Shown here piece after piece: positions 19,717 through 29,423 of a stretch of 64,000 nt of DNA. Source of the DNA: Lachnospiraceae bacterium. GTDB taxonomy: Bacteria > Bacillota > Clostridia > Lachnospirales > Lachnospiraceae. Below the pieces are notes generated by a model that was given only the letters and a program-made list of their open reading frames with translations, was not told where the DNA came from and did not search any database. The position numbers and the translations under genes are program-made. The first letter of the stretch is position 1; every line of letters begins with the position of its first letter. Where the stretch lies: assembly GCA_017542245.1 (NCBI GenBank), contig JAFXXN010000029.1:62001-126000 (forward strand), in the 5' to 3' direction.

Positions 19717-21696
19717 ATGGATATACTTGACAGTGTTATAAAAATAAAAGGAATAGGCGAGAAATCAGTTCCTCTGCTTCAAAAACTTGATATTAATACT
19801 GTATCAGATCTTATCAGATACTATCCGAGAGATTATGACGAGTATAAAATGCCTGTACCTATCAAAGATATAAAAGAAGGGGAAACAGTTTCGGTTGAAG
19901 GCGCAATATCCAGACTTACCAGTCAGATGGGGAGAAAGAAAGTGGTAACCTGCTATGTTTCCGACCCGTCCGGGGCTATTAAGCTTATCTGGTTTAACCA
20001 GCCTTATATTGCAAAGCTTCTAAAGCCGGGATACAGATATCTTTTCAGAGGCGTTGTAAAACGTGAATTTGCCGAGTTTTCAATTGCTCAGCCGAAGGTC
20101 TATGGGAGAAATGAATATTTGAAGCTTATGGACAGACTTTCTCCCGTATACAGTCTTACAAAAGGAATAACAAGTAATTTTCTATCGAAGGCTGTTGGTC
20201 AGGTACTTGATGAAATTGATATAGAGGAAACGCTTCCGGCAGCATTTCGTAAACAGAATAATCTGATGAAGTTATCGGATGCATTAAAAACAATTCATTT
20301 TCCAAAAACAAAAGAAGAGGCTCTTTTAGCAAGAAGACGTCTTGTATTTGATGAGTTCTTGGAATTTATTTCAGCAGTACGCAGGTTAAAAGAAGAAAAA
20401 ACAGAAGAACGAAATAGTTATATTATAGATGATTTTTCCAGCTGTGACAGATTGCTCGAAAAATTACCGTTTGAACTAACGAATGATCAGAAAAAGTGTT
20501 TTTCAAGTATTAAAAATGATATGTCTTCGAAAAAACTTATGTCTCGAATGGTAGAAGGAGATGTAGGATCGGGTAAGACGGTTATAGCAATGCTGGCTAT
20601 GCTTTCTGCTACCAAATCCGGGTATCAGGCTGCATTAATGGTTCCTACCGAAGTTCTTGCAAAACAGCATTTTAAGGATTTTTCTGAGCAGCTTAGTGAA
20701 TTTGGGATACGAACGGAGCTTCTTACAGGTTCGCAGACTTTAGCTCAGAAGAAGAAAATATATAAAAGCATAGAAAACGGGGAAACAGATATAGTTATAG
20801 GGACACATGCCCTTATTCAGGAAGCGGTTAATTTCAGAAATCTTGCACTCGCGGTAATAGACGAACAGCACCGTTTTGGCGTAAAACAAAGACAGACTCT
20901 GAAAGAAAAAGGATTGGAACCGCATATCCTTTCAATGAGTGCAACACCTATACCAAGATCATTAAGCCTTATTCTGTACGGAGATATGGATCTTTCTGTG
21001 ATAAAAGAGATGCCAAAAGAAAGGCTTCCGATAAAAAACTGTGTAGTGGATACGGGATATAGGCCTACGGCATATAATTTTATAAGAAAAGAAATCCTTT
21101 CGGGACACCAGGCTTATATTATCTGTCCGATGGTGGAATACAGCGAGGAATCGGATGGAGAAAATGTCATAGATTATACCGATAATTTGAAAGAGTTCTA
21201 TAATATGGCATATTTAAAAGACGGTAAAGGTAAGGACATAAATATTGAATATCTTCACGGCAAAATGAAGCCACAGGAAAAAAACGAAGTGATGGAACGC
21301 TTTGCAAGAGGAGAAATCAATATTCTGGTGTCTACTACCGTTATTGAAGTAGGTGTAAACGTAAAGAATGCTACCGTTATGATGATTGAAAATTCGGAAA
21401 AATTCGGACTCGCTCAGCTTCATCAGTTACGCGGAAGAGTCGGGAGAGGCTCTTACCAGTCTTACTGTATATTTATGAAAGGCTGTGAGGGTAAGGACAT
21501 AGATGAAAGACTGGATATTTTAAAGAGTTATAACGATGGTTTCAAGGTGGCGGAAGAGGATCTTAGGTTACGCGGACCCGGAGACCTGTTCGGAGTTAGA
21601 CAGTCGGGAGAAATGTCATGGAAACTGGCAGATATTTATGCAGATGCCGATCTTCTTGCACTTGCTTCCGAATGGGATAAGGAAAACGGAACGTAA
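19717..21696 (+). CDS. recG: ATP-dependent DNA helicase RecG
   Basis: A 659-residue protein of normal RecG length. The N-terminal wedge region begins with a helix-hairpin-helix-like IKGIGEKSVPLLQKL and an OB fold (TVSVEGAISRL). The helicase core has Walker A EGDVGSGKTVIA, the DEQH box DEQHRFGV, SATPIPRSL, and motif VI QLRGRVGRGSYQSYC. RecG reverses stalled replication forks and branch-migrates Holliday junctions. I place the start at ATG 19717 because AAAGGA lies 5 bases upstream. A GTG at 19687 in frame would add ten residues without a ribosome site. It ends 13 bases before the VanY-like gene, so the two are probably transcribed together. Confidence 0.95.
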   Translation: MDILDSVIKIKGIGEKSVPLLQKLDINTVSDLIRYYPRDYDEYKMPVPIKDIKEGETVSVEGAISRLTSQMGRKKVVTCYVSDPSGAIKLIWFNQPYIAKLLKPGYRYLFRGVVKREFAEFSIAQPKVYGRNEYLKLMDRLSPVYSLTKGITSNFLSKAVGQVLDEIDIEETLPAAFRKQNNLMKLSDALKTIHFPKTKEEALLARRRLVFDEFLEFISAVRRLKEEKTEERNSYIIDDFSSCDRLLEKLPFELTNDQKKCFSSIKNDMSSKKLMSRMVEGDVGSGKTVIAMLAMLSATKSGYQAALMVPTEVLAKQHFKDFSEQLSEFGIRTELLTGSQTLAQKKKIYKSIENGETDIVIGTHALIQEAVNFRNLALAVIDEQHRFGVKQRQTLKEKGLEPHILSMSATPIPRSLSLILYGDMDLSVIKEMPKERLPIKNCVVDTGYRPTAYNFIRKEILSGHQAYIICPMVEYSEESDGENVIDYTDNLKEFYNMAYLKDGKGKDINIEYLHGKMKPQEKNEVMERFARGEINILVSTTVIEVGVNVKNATVMMIENSEKFGLAQLHQLRGRVGRGSYQSYCIFMKGCEGKDIDERLDILKSYNDGFKVAEEDLRLRGPGDLFGVRQSGEMSWKLADIYADADLLALASEWDKENGT

Positions 21697-21709
21697 ATCA
21701 GGTGGAAAT

Positions 21710-22714
21710 ATGAAAAAAATACTTGTATTCTTTTTTTCAATAATCTGCTTAAGTATATTTGGCGGATTTGGTATCATCAAAGCATCATCCTTAGGAAATA
21801 CTGAGGAAACTGCTAAAAAGTCTAAGCCATATCTTTCTGTCAGAACCGCTGTATGTGAAATAGGTGACAGTTTCAGGGTTAAACTTATAGGAGCAGAGAC
21901 TGCTTCATATTATATTGATGATAAGACAGTTGCGAGCGTAAACAGAAAAGGAAGGATTAAGACTAAAAGAGCAGGTAAGGCAACTCTCACTGCAACGGAC
22001 AAAGATGGAAGAAAGTATACCTGCGAGATTAAAGTATATGATACTTTAAGAATGAAGGACAGCATAACCAGAACTATTAAAAGCACTAAAGAGACTTCTG
22101 AGCTACAGCGGAAATATCTTCCAAGAACTTCATTCAGTGTAAAACCCGGGATGCTGGTTAATTTTACAAATGTTATTTATAACATGGGAATGCCGGAAGG
22201 CTTGGTTACAGTCAGAACATCCGGAGTCAGCAACAAACTGTTTTTCAGAGATTATAACTGCAGCCTTCAGGCGGAAGTTATTGCTCCGTTGTCAGAAATG
22301 ATCGAAGACGCTTATAAAGAACATGAATATAAGTTCGGAATAATCTCCGGTGGCGGGTATCGTACGTATGAAACTCAGGACAGATACTGGCAGAGAAGAA
22401 GGCTTATAGATCCTGATTATGGAGTAGATCCTTATCACAACGGAGTTGAATGCATGCCGGGAGTCAGCAGTGAGCACAGAACCGGATATGCAATAGATTT
22501 TGAGACTTCTTCCGAGGGCTTTGATTGGCTGGCGGAAAACTCATATAAATATGGGTTTATAAAACGGTATTCAGGCAGTAAGACTCTTATTACAGGAGTT
22601 ATAGAAGAAGGATGGCATTATACATATGTAGGAAAGGATATAGCTGCCACATGCTATTATGAAGGTCTGTGCCTGGAAGAATACTATGAGAAATATGTTT
22701 ATATCGAGCCTTAA
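21710..22714 (+). CDS. Exported VanY-type D-alanyl-D-alanine carboxypeptidase with Ig-like (BIG2) domain
   Basis: A 334-residue protein. It has a signal peptide or anchor (hydrophobic 5-22), then a bacterial Ig-like domain around residues 40-115 (ASYYIDDKTVASVN, AGKATLTATD), then a peptidase M15B (VanY) domain. The zinc site is visible as SEHRTGYAIDF (the SxHxxGxAxD motif) and EEGWHYTYVG. It should trim D-Ala from peptidoglycan stem peptides outside the membrane. The start at 21710 is favoured because AGGTGG precedes it and the signal peptide follows. A frame extending back into recG is not credible. It is not accompanied by vanHAX or a two-component pair, so resistance is not implied. Confidence 0.9.
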   Translation: MKKILVFFFSIICLSIFGGFGIIKASSLGNTEETAKKSKPYLSVRTAVCEIGDSFRVKLIGAETASYYIDDKTVASVNRKGRIKTKRAGKATLTATDKDGRKYTCEIKVYDTLRMKDSITRTIKSTKETSELQRKYLPRTSFSVKPGMLVNFTNVIYNMGMPEGLVTVRTSGVSNKLFFRDYNCSLQAEVIAPLSEMIEDAYKEHEYKFGIISGGGYRTYETQDRYWQRRRLIDPDYGVDPYHNGVECMPGVSSEHRTGYAIDFETSSEGFDWLAENSYKYGFIKRYSGSKTLITGVIEEGWHYTYVGKDIAATCYYEGLCLEEYYEKYVYIEP

Positions 22715-22728
22715 AGCAAATTTTATGC

Positions 22729-22756
22729 TTGCTAAAAAATACAGATATGGTATAAT
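22729..22756 (+). promoter_or_regulatory. Promoter for the GT-C-like membrane protein genes
   Basis: TTGCTA at 22729-22734, a 16-base spacer and TATAAT at 22751-22756 preceded by TGG (extended -10), 64 bases before the ATG at 22820. Confidence 0.65.
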
Positions 22757-22819
22757 TAAATGTTGTGTTATGTGTTAACAGTATTATTTACGGTTTAAAA
22801 ATAGGACGGAACTATCAAA

Positions 22820-24880
22820 ATGGGTGGTATTGCATATCTTTTGTTATGCTTTTTGACAGGGTTTTCGATTATAGAACTGCTTTTTAAAGATTTTGACAGT
22901 TTTACGGAATATTCTTTCGGTGGAAAGCATATACATTTAAGCAGCCTTTTCTTAAGGCTTCCGGTATATTTTGTTACCGGAGTGCTAGTTATGACCTGGC
23001 CTTTATATATACTGGCATGTATTTTCAGAAATACCGGAAATCCTTTGGGGATAGCCAATGCAATAGTTATGATCACAGCTGCTGTCTTTTCAGGTTTTTC
23101 CATATTCAGAATTTATTTTAGAAATAAGAAAAAAATATTCAAAGATGCATTTCAGAAAATAAGTATAGTAGAAATGGTGATCGTAACATTGATCACACTG
23201 CTTGTTTTCTATATTATGTTTGAATCTTTGGGAATGGTTGACGGAAAACTGAAGATTGGTCTGTCAGTTTTCAGTGACTTTAGTACTCATCTGAGCATGA
23301 TGAGATCGTTTTCTCACATGGGAAATTTCCCTACGTACTATACTTTCTTCGGAGGAGAAGATGTAAAGTACCATTTCATGTTCCAGTTTTTATGCGGCAA
23401 TCTTGAATTTTTGGGACTGCGCCTTGATCTGGCACTGAATATTCCAAGTATACTCAGCATGATCTTTTCTTATTTTATGCTTTATGTTCTTGCTGTAAAA
23501 CTGTGCGGAAAACGCAGCATTGGTATAATTACGCTTTTACTGTACACCTTCAGAAGTTCATCGGCTCTTCTGGATTACATAGTTACACTTCCTAAAGGAC
23601 AGATTTACGAAATTCTTTCCAATAAAGAGATTTGTGAGTTCATTGGAAGTACAAACCATGAAGACTGGGGCCTTTGGAATCTGAATGTATATTGTAATCA
23701 GAGGCATTTATCATTCAGCCTTATAATAATGCTTTTTGTTATTATGCTGATGTTACCTCGCTTTTATGAGGCCGGACAAAGAATATCGGCATATTTGAAA
23801 GAAAACGGCAGCGGAGTAAAGAATTTCTTTAAGTCAGTTTTTTTAGATAAAGAAGGCTGGCTGGTAAAAGATTATAAAATCTGTATATTTGCCGGACTTA
23901 TTCTTGGCCTTTCAGGTTTCTTTAACGGAGCAGTCCTTATAGGGACCGTAATTGTGCTGTTTTTCCTTGCGGCAGGCAGCGACAGGAGACTGGAATATGT
24001 TATTCTTGCCGGAATTGCCGGAATATTAAGTCTTATACAGAGTAAATGCTTTATCTCGACATCACTTTTTTCACCGCAGTATTTTTACGGATTTTTAAGT
24101 GAACCGAATAACTTTTTCGGAGCATTGGATTTTGTGAAAAAAATGATGGGAATCCTTCCGCTGGTACTTCTCATACAGTTTGTAAGAGTTAAAAGTCTGC
24201 ATAAGTATATAATGTTCTCGTTTTCGATGCCGATTATTTTTGCCTTTACGGTATCACTTACTCCGGATATAGCGGTTAATCATAAGTATGTTATGATATC
24301 GATAATGCTGCTTGACATTTATGCAGCCTCACTTTTAATATCTCTGTTTGAACGTAAGGATATCTGGTACAGACTGCTTGGAGTTCTAACTGCTTTGAGT
24401 CTTATTGCTACTGGTTTCTTTGAATTTATTATTTTGTCACGTAAGAATGTTGATGAAAGGGCTATTCTTTACACTTACGAAGATGAGATTATGAACTGGA
24501 TATGGGACAATGCTACAAATGAAGATATATTTCTGACTGCAAATTATTATCTTACATTCAGCGGGTATGGTAATTCTGTTGTGCTTTCGGGAGCACAGCT
24601 CTATAACGGATGGGAATATTTCAGCTGGTCAGCAGGGTATGATGTCGGAGTCAGGGACGATCTTGAAATAAGAATTTATGAAGCTGAAAGTCCTGAAGAG
24701 ATTTATGAACTGGTTGAAGAAGCCGGGATCCGCTATCTGGTCGTTGACAGATTCAACAGAGATACCGATATGTATTTTCTTAATGAAGAAGTTATAGATG
24801 ATTCATTTGAATGTGTTTACAGGACAGGTTCGGATGAAGACATGTTTTCTATATATGATGTACAAAAAAGACTCAGGTAA
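22820..24880 (+). CDS. Large multi-pass membrane protein, GT-C glycosyltransferase-like
   Basis: A 686-residue protein with roughly a dozen hydrophobic segments and a soluble C-terminal tail of about 130 residues. After the first helices comes a large loop (VFSDFSTHLSMMRSFSHMGN, then YYTFFGGEDVKYHFMFQF). This resembles the corresponding loop in the next gene's product (GHPINYYYVGQFMATY). The C-terminal tails also correspond: WIWDNATNEDIF and AGIRYLVVDR here, WINENIEGRPVL and VEYIYVGG there. I read the two as diverged paralogues. GT-C proteins transfer sugars from lipid carriers outside the membrane, but no catalytic Asp can be assigned with confidence. AGGACGGA lies upstream. The gene is 43 bases before its paralogue. 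Confidence 0.8.
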   Translation: MGGIAYLLLCFLTGFSIIELLFKDFDSFTEYSFGGKHIHLSSLFLRLPVYFVTGVLVMTWPLYILACIFRNTGNPLGIANAIVMITAAVFSGFSIFRIYFRNKKKIFKDAFQKISIVEMVIVTLITLLVFYIMFESLGMVDGKLKIGLSVFSDFSTHLSMMRSFSHMGNFPTYYTFFGGEDVKYHFMFQFLCGNLEFLGLRLDLALNIPSILSMIFSYFMLYVLAVKLCGKRSIGIITLLLYTFRSSSALLDYIVTLPKGQIYEILSNKEICEFIGSTNHEDWGLWNLNVYCNQRHLSFSLIIMLFVIMLMLPRFYEAGQRISAYLKENGSGVKNFFKSVFLDKEGWLVKDYKICIFAGLILGLSGFFNGAVLIGTVIVLFFLAAGSDRRLEYVILAGIAGILSLIQSKCFISTSLFSPQYFYGFLSEPNNFFGALDFVKKMMGILPLVLLIQFVRVKSLHKYIMFSFSMPIIFAFTVSLTPDIAVNHKYVMISIMLLDIYAASLLISLFERKDIWYRLLGVLTALSLIATGFFEFIILSRKNVDERAILYTYEDEIMNWIWDNATNEDIFLTANYYLTFSGYGNSVVLSGAQLYNGWEYFSWSAGYDVGVRDDLEIRIYEAESPEEIYELVEEAGIRYLVVDRFNRDTDMYFLNEEVIDDSFECVYRTGSDEDMFSIYDVQKRLR

Positions 24881-24923
24881 TTAAGTCGTACAAATATGAA
24901 GTTTTATAGTTTTAAGGAGATTT

Positions 24924-27554
24924 GTGATGAGCGCTTCCAAAAATGTCAGCGTAGATAAAGGCTTAATAAAAGCGGATTTTTTTACAGGACTGACTGTTAT
25001 ATTATTTGCTCTCGGCACCATATTATTTCTGGCTGTAAAGTTGCTTGGAGAAGATTTTAAAGAAGTTTTTTGCTGGTGGTTGATGCTTTTGGCAGCCGGA
25101 ATAGCTTTTTTGCCTTTGACAATGTTACTTATGAGAAAATTCAGGGATTCAGGATGGATTTTTTCTAAAGTCATAGGTGTAGCTGTAAGCGGATGGCTTA
25201 TTTGGCTTCTTTCTTCAGTTAAGATATTAAAATTTACCAATCTTAACTGCTGGATCACACTGATAATCTGTTTCTTATGTAATTTCGCATTATTTATATT
25301 TTGTATAAGAAAGCATAAATCGGATTATGATATTTTTGAAAGACCTAAGGATGTTCTGACTCATGCACTTTTAGCTGAAGTTATCTTTTTGGCTGCTTTT
25401 GTTATCTGGAATTATATTAAAGGATTTAAACCGGAAGCATACGGTACCACAGAAAAGATGATGGACTACGGTTTTATGAAGGCTATGTTTAAGTCTGATT
25501 ATATGCCTCCGGAGGATATCTGGCTTTCGGGTCATCCTATAAATTATTATTATGTCGGACAGTTCATGGCGACTTATATGACTAAGCTTGCAGGCACAGG
25601 TGTTGAGTATGGATATAACCTTACATTGAATATGCTTGCTGCACTTGGATTCTCATTACCGTGTGCTATAGTTTTTAATGTTGCTGACAATTTCAAGGAA
25701 AAGAAAGAAAAGTTTACGGATGAGATATTCCCTTATATTGCGGCAGTTATTTCCGGACTTGCTGTTTCAATTGCAGGGAATATGCATTACTGTATATTTA
25801 ATAATGTAGTTCCTACGGTAAGGACTATACTTGGATTGGACGGTCTTGCCGAATCGGCAGATCATACTTTCAGTACTTACTGGTTCCCGAATGCAACGAG
25901 ATATATAGGATACAATCCGGAAACAACAGATAAGACTATTCATGAATTCCCAAGTTATTCTTTTGTATTGGGAGATCTTCATGCACATGTGCTTAATATC
26001 ATGTTTGTGCTGACTGCCATAGCTATCCTTTTAGGTATTGTATTAAACAACAAAAAACGCTTAAAGGATGCGATAACAGGTACATATCAGAAAAATGAAA
26101 AAAAGGGCATTGCAGGATTTGCAATAGGAGAGATTTTTTCTCCTTCGATTATTGCCGTTGGCTTTTTAATTGGACTTTTCCACACGACGAATTACTGGGA
26201 TTACCCGATATACTTTGTGGTTTCCGGTGCAGTTATACTTTTTGTTAACTGCAGGCTTTACAATTTTTCCAAGAATACATTACTGCTTACATTATTCCAT
26301 GCAGTAACTGTTATTGTGACCGCTAAGATTACGGCACTCCCGTTTACTCTTGTCTTTAACCAGATAGCAAGTCAGATTAATATATGTGAAAATCATACAC
26401 CGCTGTACCAGCTTTTGATACTGTGGGGACTTCCAATATTTGTGACTTTACTTTTCCTTTTTATTCTTATTTCGGAAAAAAGAGGATATGCACCTTTAGC
26501 AGACAGACGAAATGAAGAGCCGGGAAAGAAAAATGCTCTGTACAGATTTATTGCAAATCTTAATATTTCAGATATGTTTATTTTGATTTTGGGATTATGT
26601 GCGATAGGTCTTGTAATTATTCCTGAACTTGTATATGTAAAGGATATTTATTCGGGAGATTATAAAAGAGCAAATACTATGTTTAAGCTTTCATACCAGG
26701 CATTTATAATGTTTGGCATGACCATGGGATATGTTATCACTAAGCTCCTTTTTTATGCGAAAAAGACATCGCACAGGGTTCTTGGTTTTATCCTGGGATA
26801 TATGCTTATTAAGACTTTCGGATATTTTGACAATGCAACAAAGGCATGGTTCGGAGATTATTCATTTGTTACTCCGGAAGGAACTTCTGATAAAGATGCT
26901 CAGTTTGTTCTTTTATGTGCTTATGTCGTTTTCGGTATTATTTTTGCTATCGAAGCATTATATCTTTTAGCATCAAAAAAGAAAACTTTAAGGCATATTT
27001 ATTTGTCCGGTGCGGCATGTCTTACGATAATGGCTGCTGTTATAATCCTTTTTTCGGATTTCTTTACTTTAAACAGCAGGTACAAGGGATTAAATTCCGG
27101 AGATTATCTTAAAGACGAGAATATGGAAGATTATCTGGCAACAAACTGGATAAATGAAAATATAGAAGGAAGGCCGGTTTTACTTGAGGCGAACGGAAAC
27201 AGTTATACTTATTATGAACGTGTATCGACCATTACGGGTCTTCCCACCATTCTTGGATGGAGAACTCACGAATGGCTGTGGCAGAGCACAAGTGCTGACG
27301 GAAGTGTTCCGGATGTTGTTCTTGAGAGAGAAGCTGATATAGAGACCATTTATACGTCAGAAGATCTTTCAGAAACCAGGGAACTTCTTGATAAGTATGA
27401 GGTTGAATATATTTATGTAGGCGGATGTGAGAGAGAAAAATTTGAAGATAATATTAATCTTGAAGGACTTTTAAGCCTTGGTACCGTATGTTATCCTCAA
27501 AACTTTATTTCACCGGAAGAAACAAATACATTTATTATTAAGGTGGGCAGATGA
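24924..27554 (+). CDS. DUF2298 (YYY-type) multi-pass membrane protein
   Basis: An 876-residue protein with many membrane helices. It has the Chlor_Arch_YYY/DUF2298 signature: a consecutive tyrosine triplet in GHPINYYYVGQFMATY, plus PSYSFVLGDLHAHVLN, GLFHTTNYWDYPIYF and YKRANTMFKLSYQAFI. The C-terminal soluble tail (about 740-876) contains LPTILGWRTHEWLW. DUF2298 proteins are thought to be GT-C-type glycosyltransferases or related envelope enzymes, but no activity is proven to my knowledge. AAGGAG precedes the ATG at 24927; the alternative start at 24924 overlaps it in frame. The stop overlaps the next start as ATGA, implying translational coupling with the degenerate GGDEF-EAL protein. Confidence 0.87.
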   Translation: MMSASKNVSVDKGLIKADFFTGLTVILFALGTILFLAVKLLGEDFKEVFCWWLMLLAAGIAFLPLTMLLMRKFRDSGWIFSKVIGVAVSGWLIWLLSSVKILKFTNLNCWITLIICFLCNFALFIFCIRKHKSDYDIFERPKDVLTHALLAEVIFLAAFVIWNYIKGFKPEAYGTTEKMMDYGFMKAMFKSDYMPPEDIWLSGHPINYYYVGQFMATYMTKLAGTGVEYGYNLTLNMLAALGFSLPCAIVFNVADNFKEKKEKFTDEIFPYIAAVISGLAVSIAGNMHYCIFNNVVPTVRTILGLDGLAESADHTFSTYWFPNATRYIGYNPETTDKTIHEFPSYSFVLGDLHAHVLNIMFVLTAIAILLGIVLNNKKRLKDAITGTYQKNEKKGIAGFAIGEIFSPSIIAVGFLIGLFHTTNYWDYPIYFVVSGAVILFVNCRLYNFSKNTLLLTLFHAVTVIVTAKITALPFTLVFNQIASQINICENHTPLYQLLILWGLPIFVTLLFLFILISEKRGYAPLADRRNEEPGKKNALYRFIANLNISDMFILILGLCAIGLVIIPELVYVKDIYSGDYKRANTMFKLSYQAFIMFGMTMGYVITKLLFYAKKTSHRVLGFILGYMLIKTFGYFDNATKAWFGDYSFVTPEGTSDKDAQFVLLCAYVVFGIIFAIEALYLLASKKKTLRHIYLSGAACLTIMAAVIILFSDFFTLNSRYKGLNSGDYLKDENMEDYLATNWINENIEGRPVLLEANGNSYTYYERVSTITGLPTILGWRTHEWLWQSTSADGSVPDVVLEREADIETIYTSEDLSETRELLDKYEVEYIYVGGCEREKFEDNINLEGLLSLGTVCYPQNFISPEETNTFIIKVGR

Positions 27555-29380
27555 TGAGCGCAGGTTTTTCGCTTATTGATGAGATAGTTGAAAAAATGAC
27601 CAGCAGACTGAGTGATGATGACCGCGTGGAAGCATCTTTAGCTGTTATGGGAGAGGGTCTTGGACTCACTTATATTGCGGTAAAGGAAGTTGTTGCCGAA
27701 ATGCATGTCCTTTGCTGTACTTATGAATGGTCCGCAAACGGAAGAACGGAACTCTTAAATTCTGAAAGTCGATTTTCCGATGATGTCTGGGAAAGATGGA
27801 TGAGCGGAGCAGTAAGAAGCAGCAAGATGACCATTTGGAATGCAGATGACGGGACACCGTGTCCGTTAAAAATGGTCAGAAAAAATCTTGTAGGGACGAT
27901 AATCCATACACAGATGTATAAGAATGATATTTTTATCGGTGCTATCGATTTTGTGGATAATAGGCCGGGAAGACGTTTTACTCCGGCAGAAAAAGAGCAG
28001 ATGATACTCTTTACAGATATGCTTAAAGATTATCTTGCAAAATGGCACAAAAATACCAATCAGTATCAGACGGAAGTACTCAGCTCTGTTTATGATCATA
28101 CTACAAAACTTCCGAGATATGAATTCTTTTGCATGGAAGTAGAAGAAAGCTTTAAAGAGCTTGAATCATCCCAGCTTGTAATACTGAGCCTTGATTTTAC
28201 AAATTTCAAGTTCATAAATGAAAAATACGGACATGATGAAGGAGATATTTTCCTTGAGAATGTGGCAAAGGATATTTATTCATTTACCAAATGGGTTATT
28301 TCCTGCTGCAGGTCACATTCGGACAATTTCCTTCTGGTATGTAAATGTGATAAATCGCATTCAAAAGCGCATATCATAAACAGGATCGAAGAGATTTCGA
28401 AGGAATACGTTAAAAAGCTTTCTGAGAAGTATTATGACTGTAATCTTTGCGTTAACATCGGGATTCATGTAATAAGGGCTAATACCGAGAATATTGAACA
28501 TGCAATATCAAACGCAAATCTGGCAAGAAAATATGCAAAGAAGAGGAAACATGAGTACGGACACAGCTGTCTGACATATGATCCTGCCATGGCTTTTGAA
28601 TTAAAGAAGCGTGCCGAATATATTTCCGACATGAAAAAGGGAATTGAAAGCGGTGAATTTTTCCTTGAATTTCAGCCGATTGTTCTTACGGATACTATGG
28701 AGATTATAGGGGCTGAAGCATTGGTCAGATGGAAAAAGGATAATTTTTACAGGCTTATGCCGGATGATTTCATTCCAATCTTTGAAAGAGACGGCTGTAT
28801 CGTAAAGATGGATTATTATGTTTATGAACAGGTATTTAAGATCATAGATGAAAGAATGAAGAACGGGAAACACATGTTCCCGATATCTGCCAATGTTTCC
28901 ATAGTTCATTTTTATGACGGGAAATTGATAGGATTTATCGATTCGTTACTGGAAAAGTATAATGTAGATCCAAAATATATTTATTTTGAGATAGACGAAC
29001 GGATAGCCGTAATGAAAATAGACAATGTTTCGAATATAATTGCGGAACTTCAGAGAAGAGGATTTTTGGTCTATATAGACAATTTTGGTTCGGGTTACTC
29101 GGCTTTAAATACTCTTACCAATTTTAATCCTAACGGCATAAAGATAGGCCGCTCATTAATGAAAAAAGATCTTGATAAGAACGACAGGATAATAATGAGC
29201 TGTGTTATTAATATGGGCAACAAGCTTGGGATTGAAGTTATATCTGAAGGTATTGAGTGCGAAGAGCAGAGACAATTCCTGATAAAGTCCAGCTGCGAGT
29301 ATATGCAGGGAAACCTGTTCAGTGGACCGGTCAGCATAGAAGCGATTGATTTGATGCTTGATAAAGCTAACTTAGAATAA
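27551..29380 (+). CDS. GAF-GGDEF-EAL protein with degenerate cyclic-di-GMP motifs
   Basis: A 609-residue soluble protein. Residues 1-165 look like a GAF-type sensor. Residues 175-345 are a GGDEF-like domain whose active loop reads CRSHSDNFLLV, so GG[DE]EF is lost. Residues 355-605 are an EAL-like domain with EALVRW (Glu389) and SANVS kept, but IDNFGSGYS replaces the usual DDFG pair and KIGRSLM replaces the Lys-x-Asp motif. Cyclase activity is therefore unlikely and phosphodiesterase activity doubtful. It is better read as a c-di-GMP or GTP effector, or a scaffold. It begins inside the stop codon of the DUF2298 gene (ATGA overlap), suggesting it controls envelope glycan synthesis by that protein. 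Confidence 0.88.
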   Translation: MMSAGFSLIDEIVEKMTSRLSDDDRVEASLAVMGEGLGLTYIAVKEVVAEMHVLCCTYEWSANGRTELLNSESRFSDDVWERWMSGAVRSSKMTIWNADDGTPCPLKMVRKNLVGTIIHTQMYKNDIFIGAIDFVDNRPGRRFTPAEKEQMILFTDMLKDYLAKWHKNTNQYQTEVLSSVYDHTTKLPRYEFFCMEVEESFKELESSQLVILSLDFTNFKFINEKYGHDEGDIFLENVAKDIYSFTKWVISCCRSHSDNFLLVCKCDKSHSKAHIINRIEEISKEYVKKLSEKYYDCNLCVNIGIHVIRANTENIEHAISNANLARKYAKKRKHEYGHSCLTYDPAMAFELKKRAEYISDMKKGIESGEFFLEFQPIVLTDTMEIIGAEALVRWKKDNFYRLMPDDFIPIFERDGCIVKMDYYVYEQVFKIIDERMKNGKHMFPISANVSIVHFYDGKLIGFIDSLLEKYNVDPKYIYFEIDERIAVMKIDNVSNIIAELQRRGFLVYIDNFGSGYSALNTLTNFNPNGIKIGRSLMKKDLDKNDRIIMSCVINMGNKLGIEVISEGIECEEQRQFLIKSSCEYMQGNLFSGPVSIEAIDLMLDKANLE

Positions 29381-29416
29381 GAAGGCTGAAGCTTTTTAGC
29401 TTATTGCCTTATTTGG
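29375..29416 (+). other. Imperfect stem-loop between the EAL-like gene and rsmD
   Basis: AATAAG-AAGGC-AAGCT faces AGCTT-GCCTT-ATT around TTTT, with small bulges, starting at the stop codon of the EAL-like gene. The T-tract is weak. It may be an attenuator or an inefficient terminator. Confidence 0.35.
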
Positions 29417-29423
29417 AGGCATT

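Noticed and set aside
21710..22714. Vancomycin resistance locus
   Set aside because: Only a VanY-like peptidase is present, without vanH, ligase, vanX or a VanRS pair.
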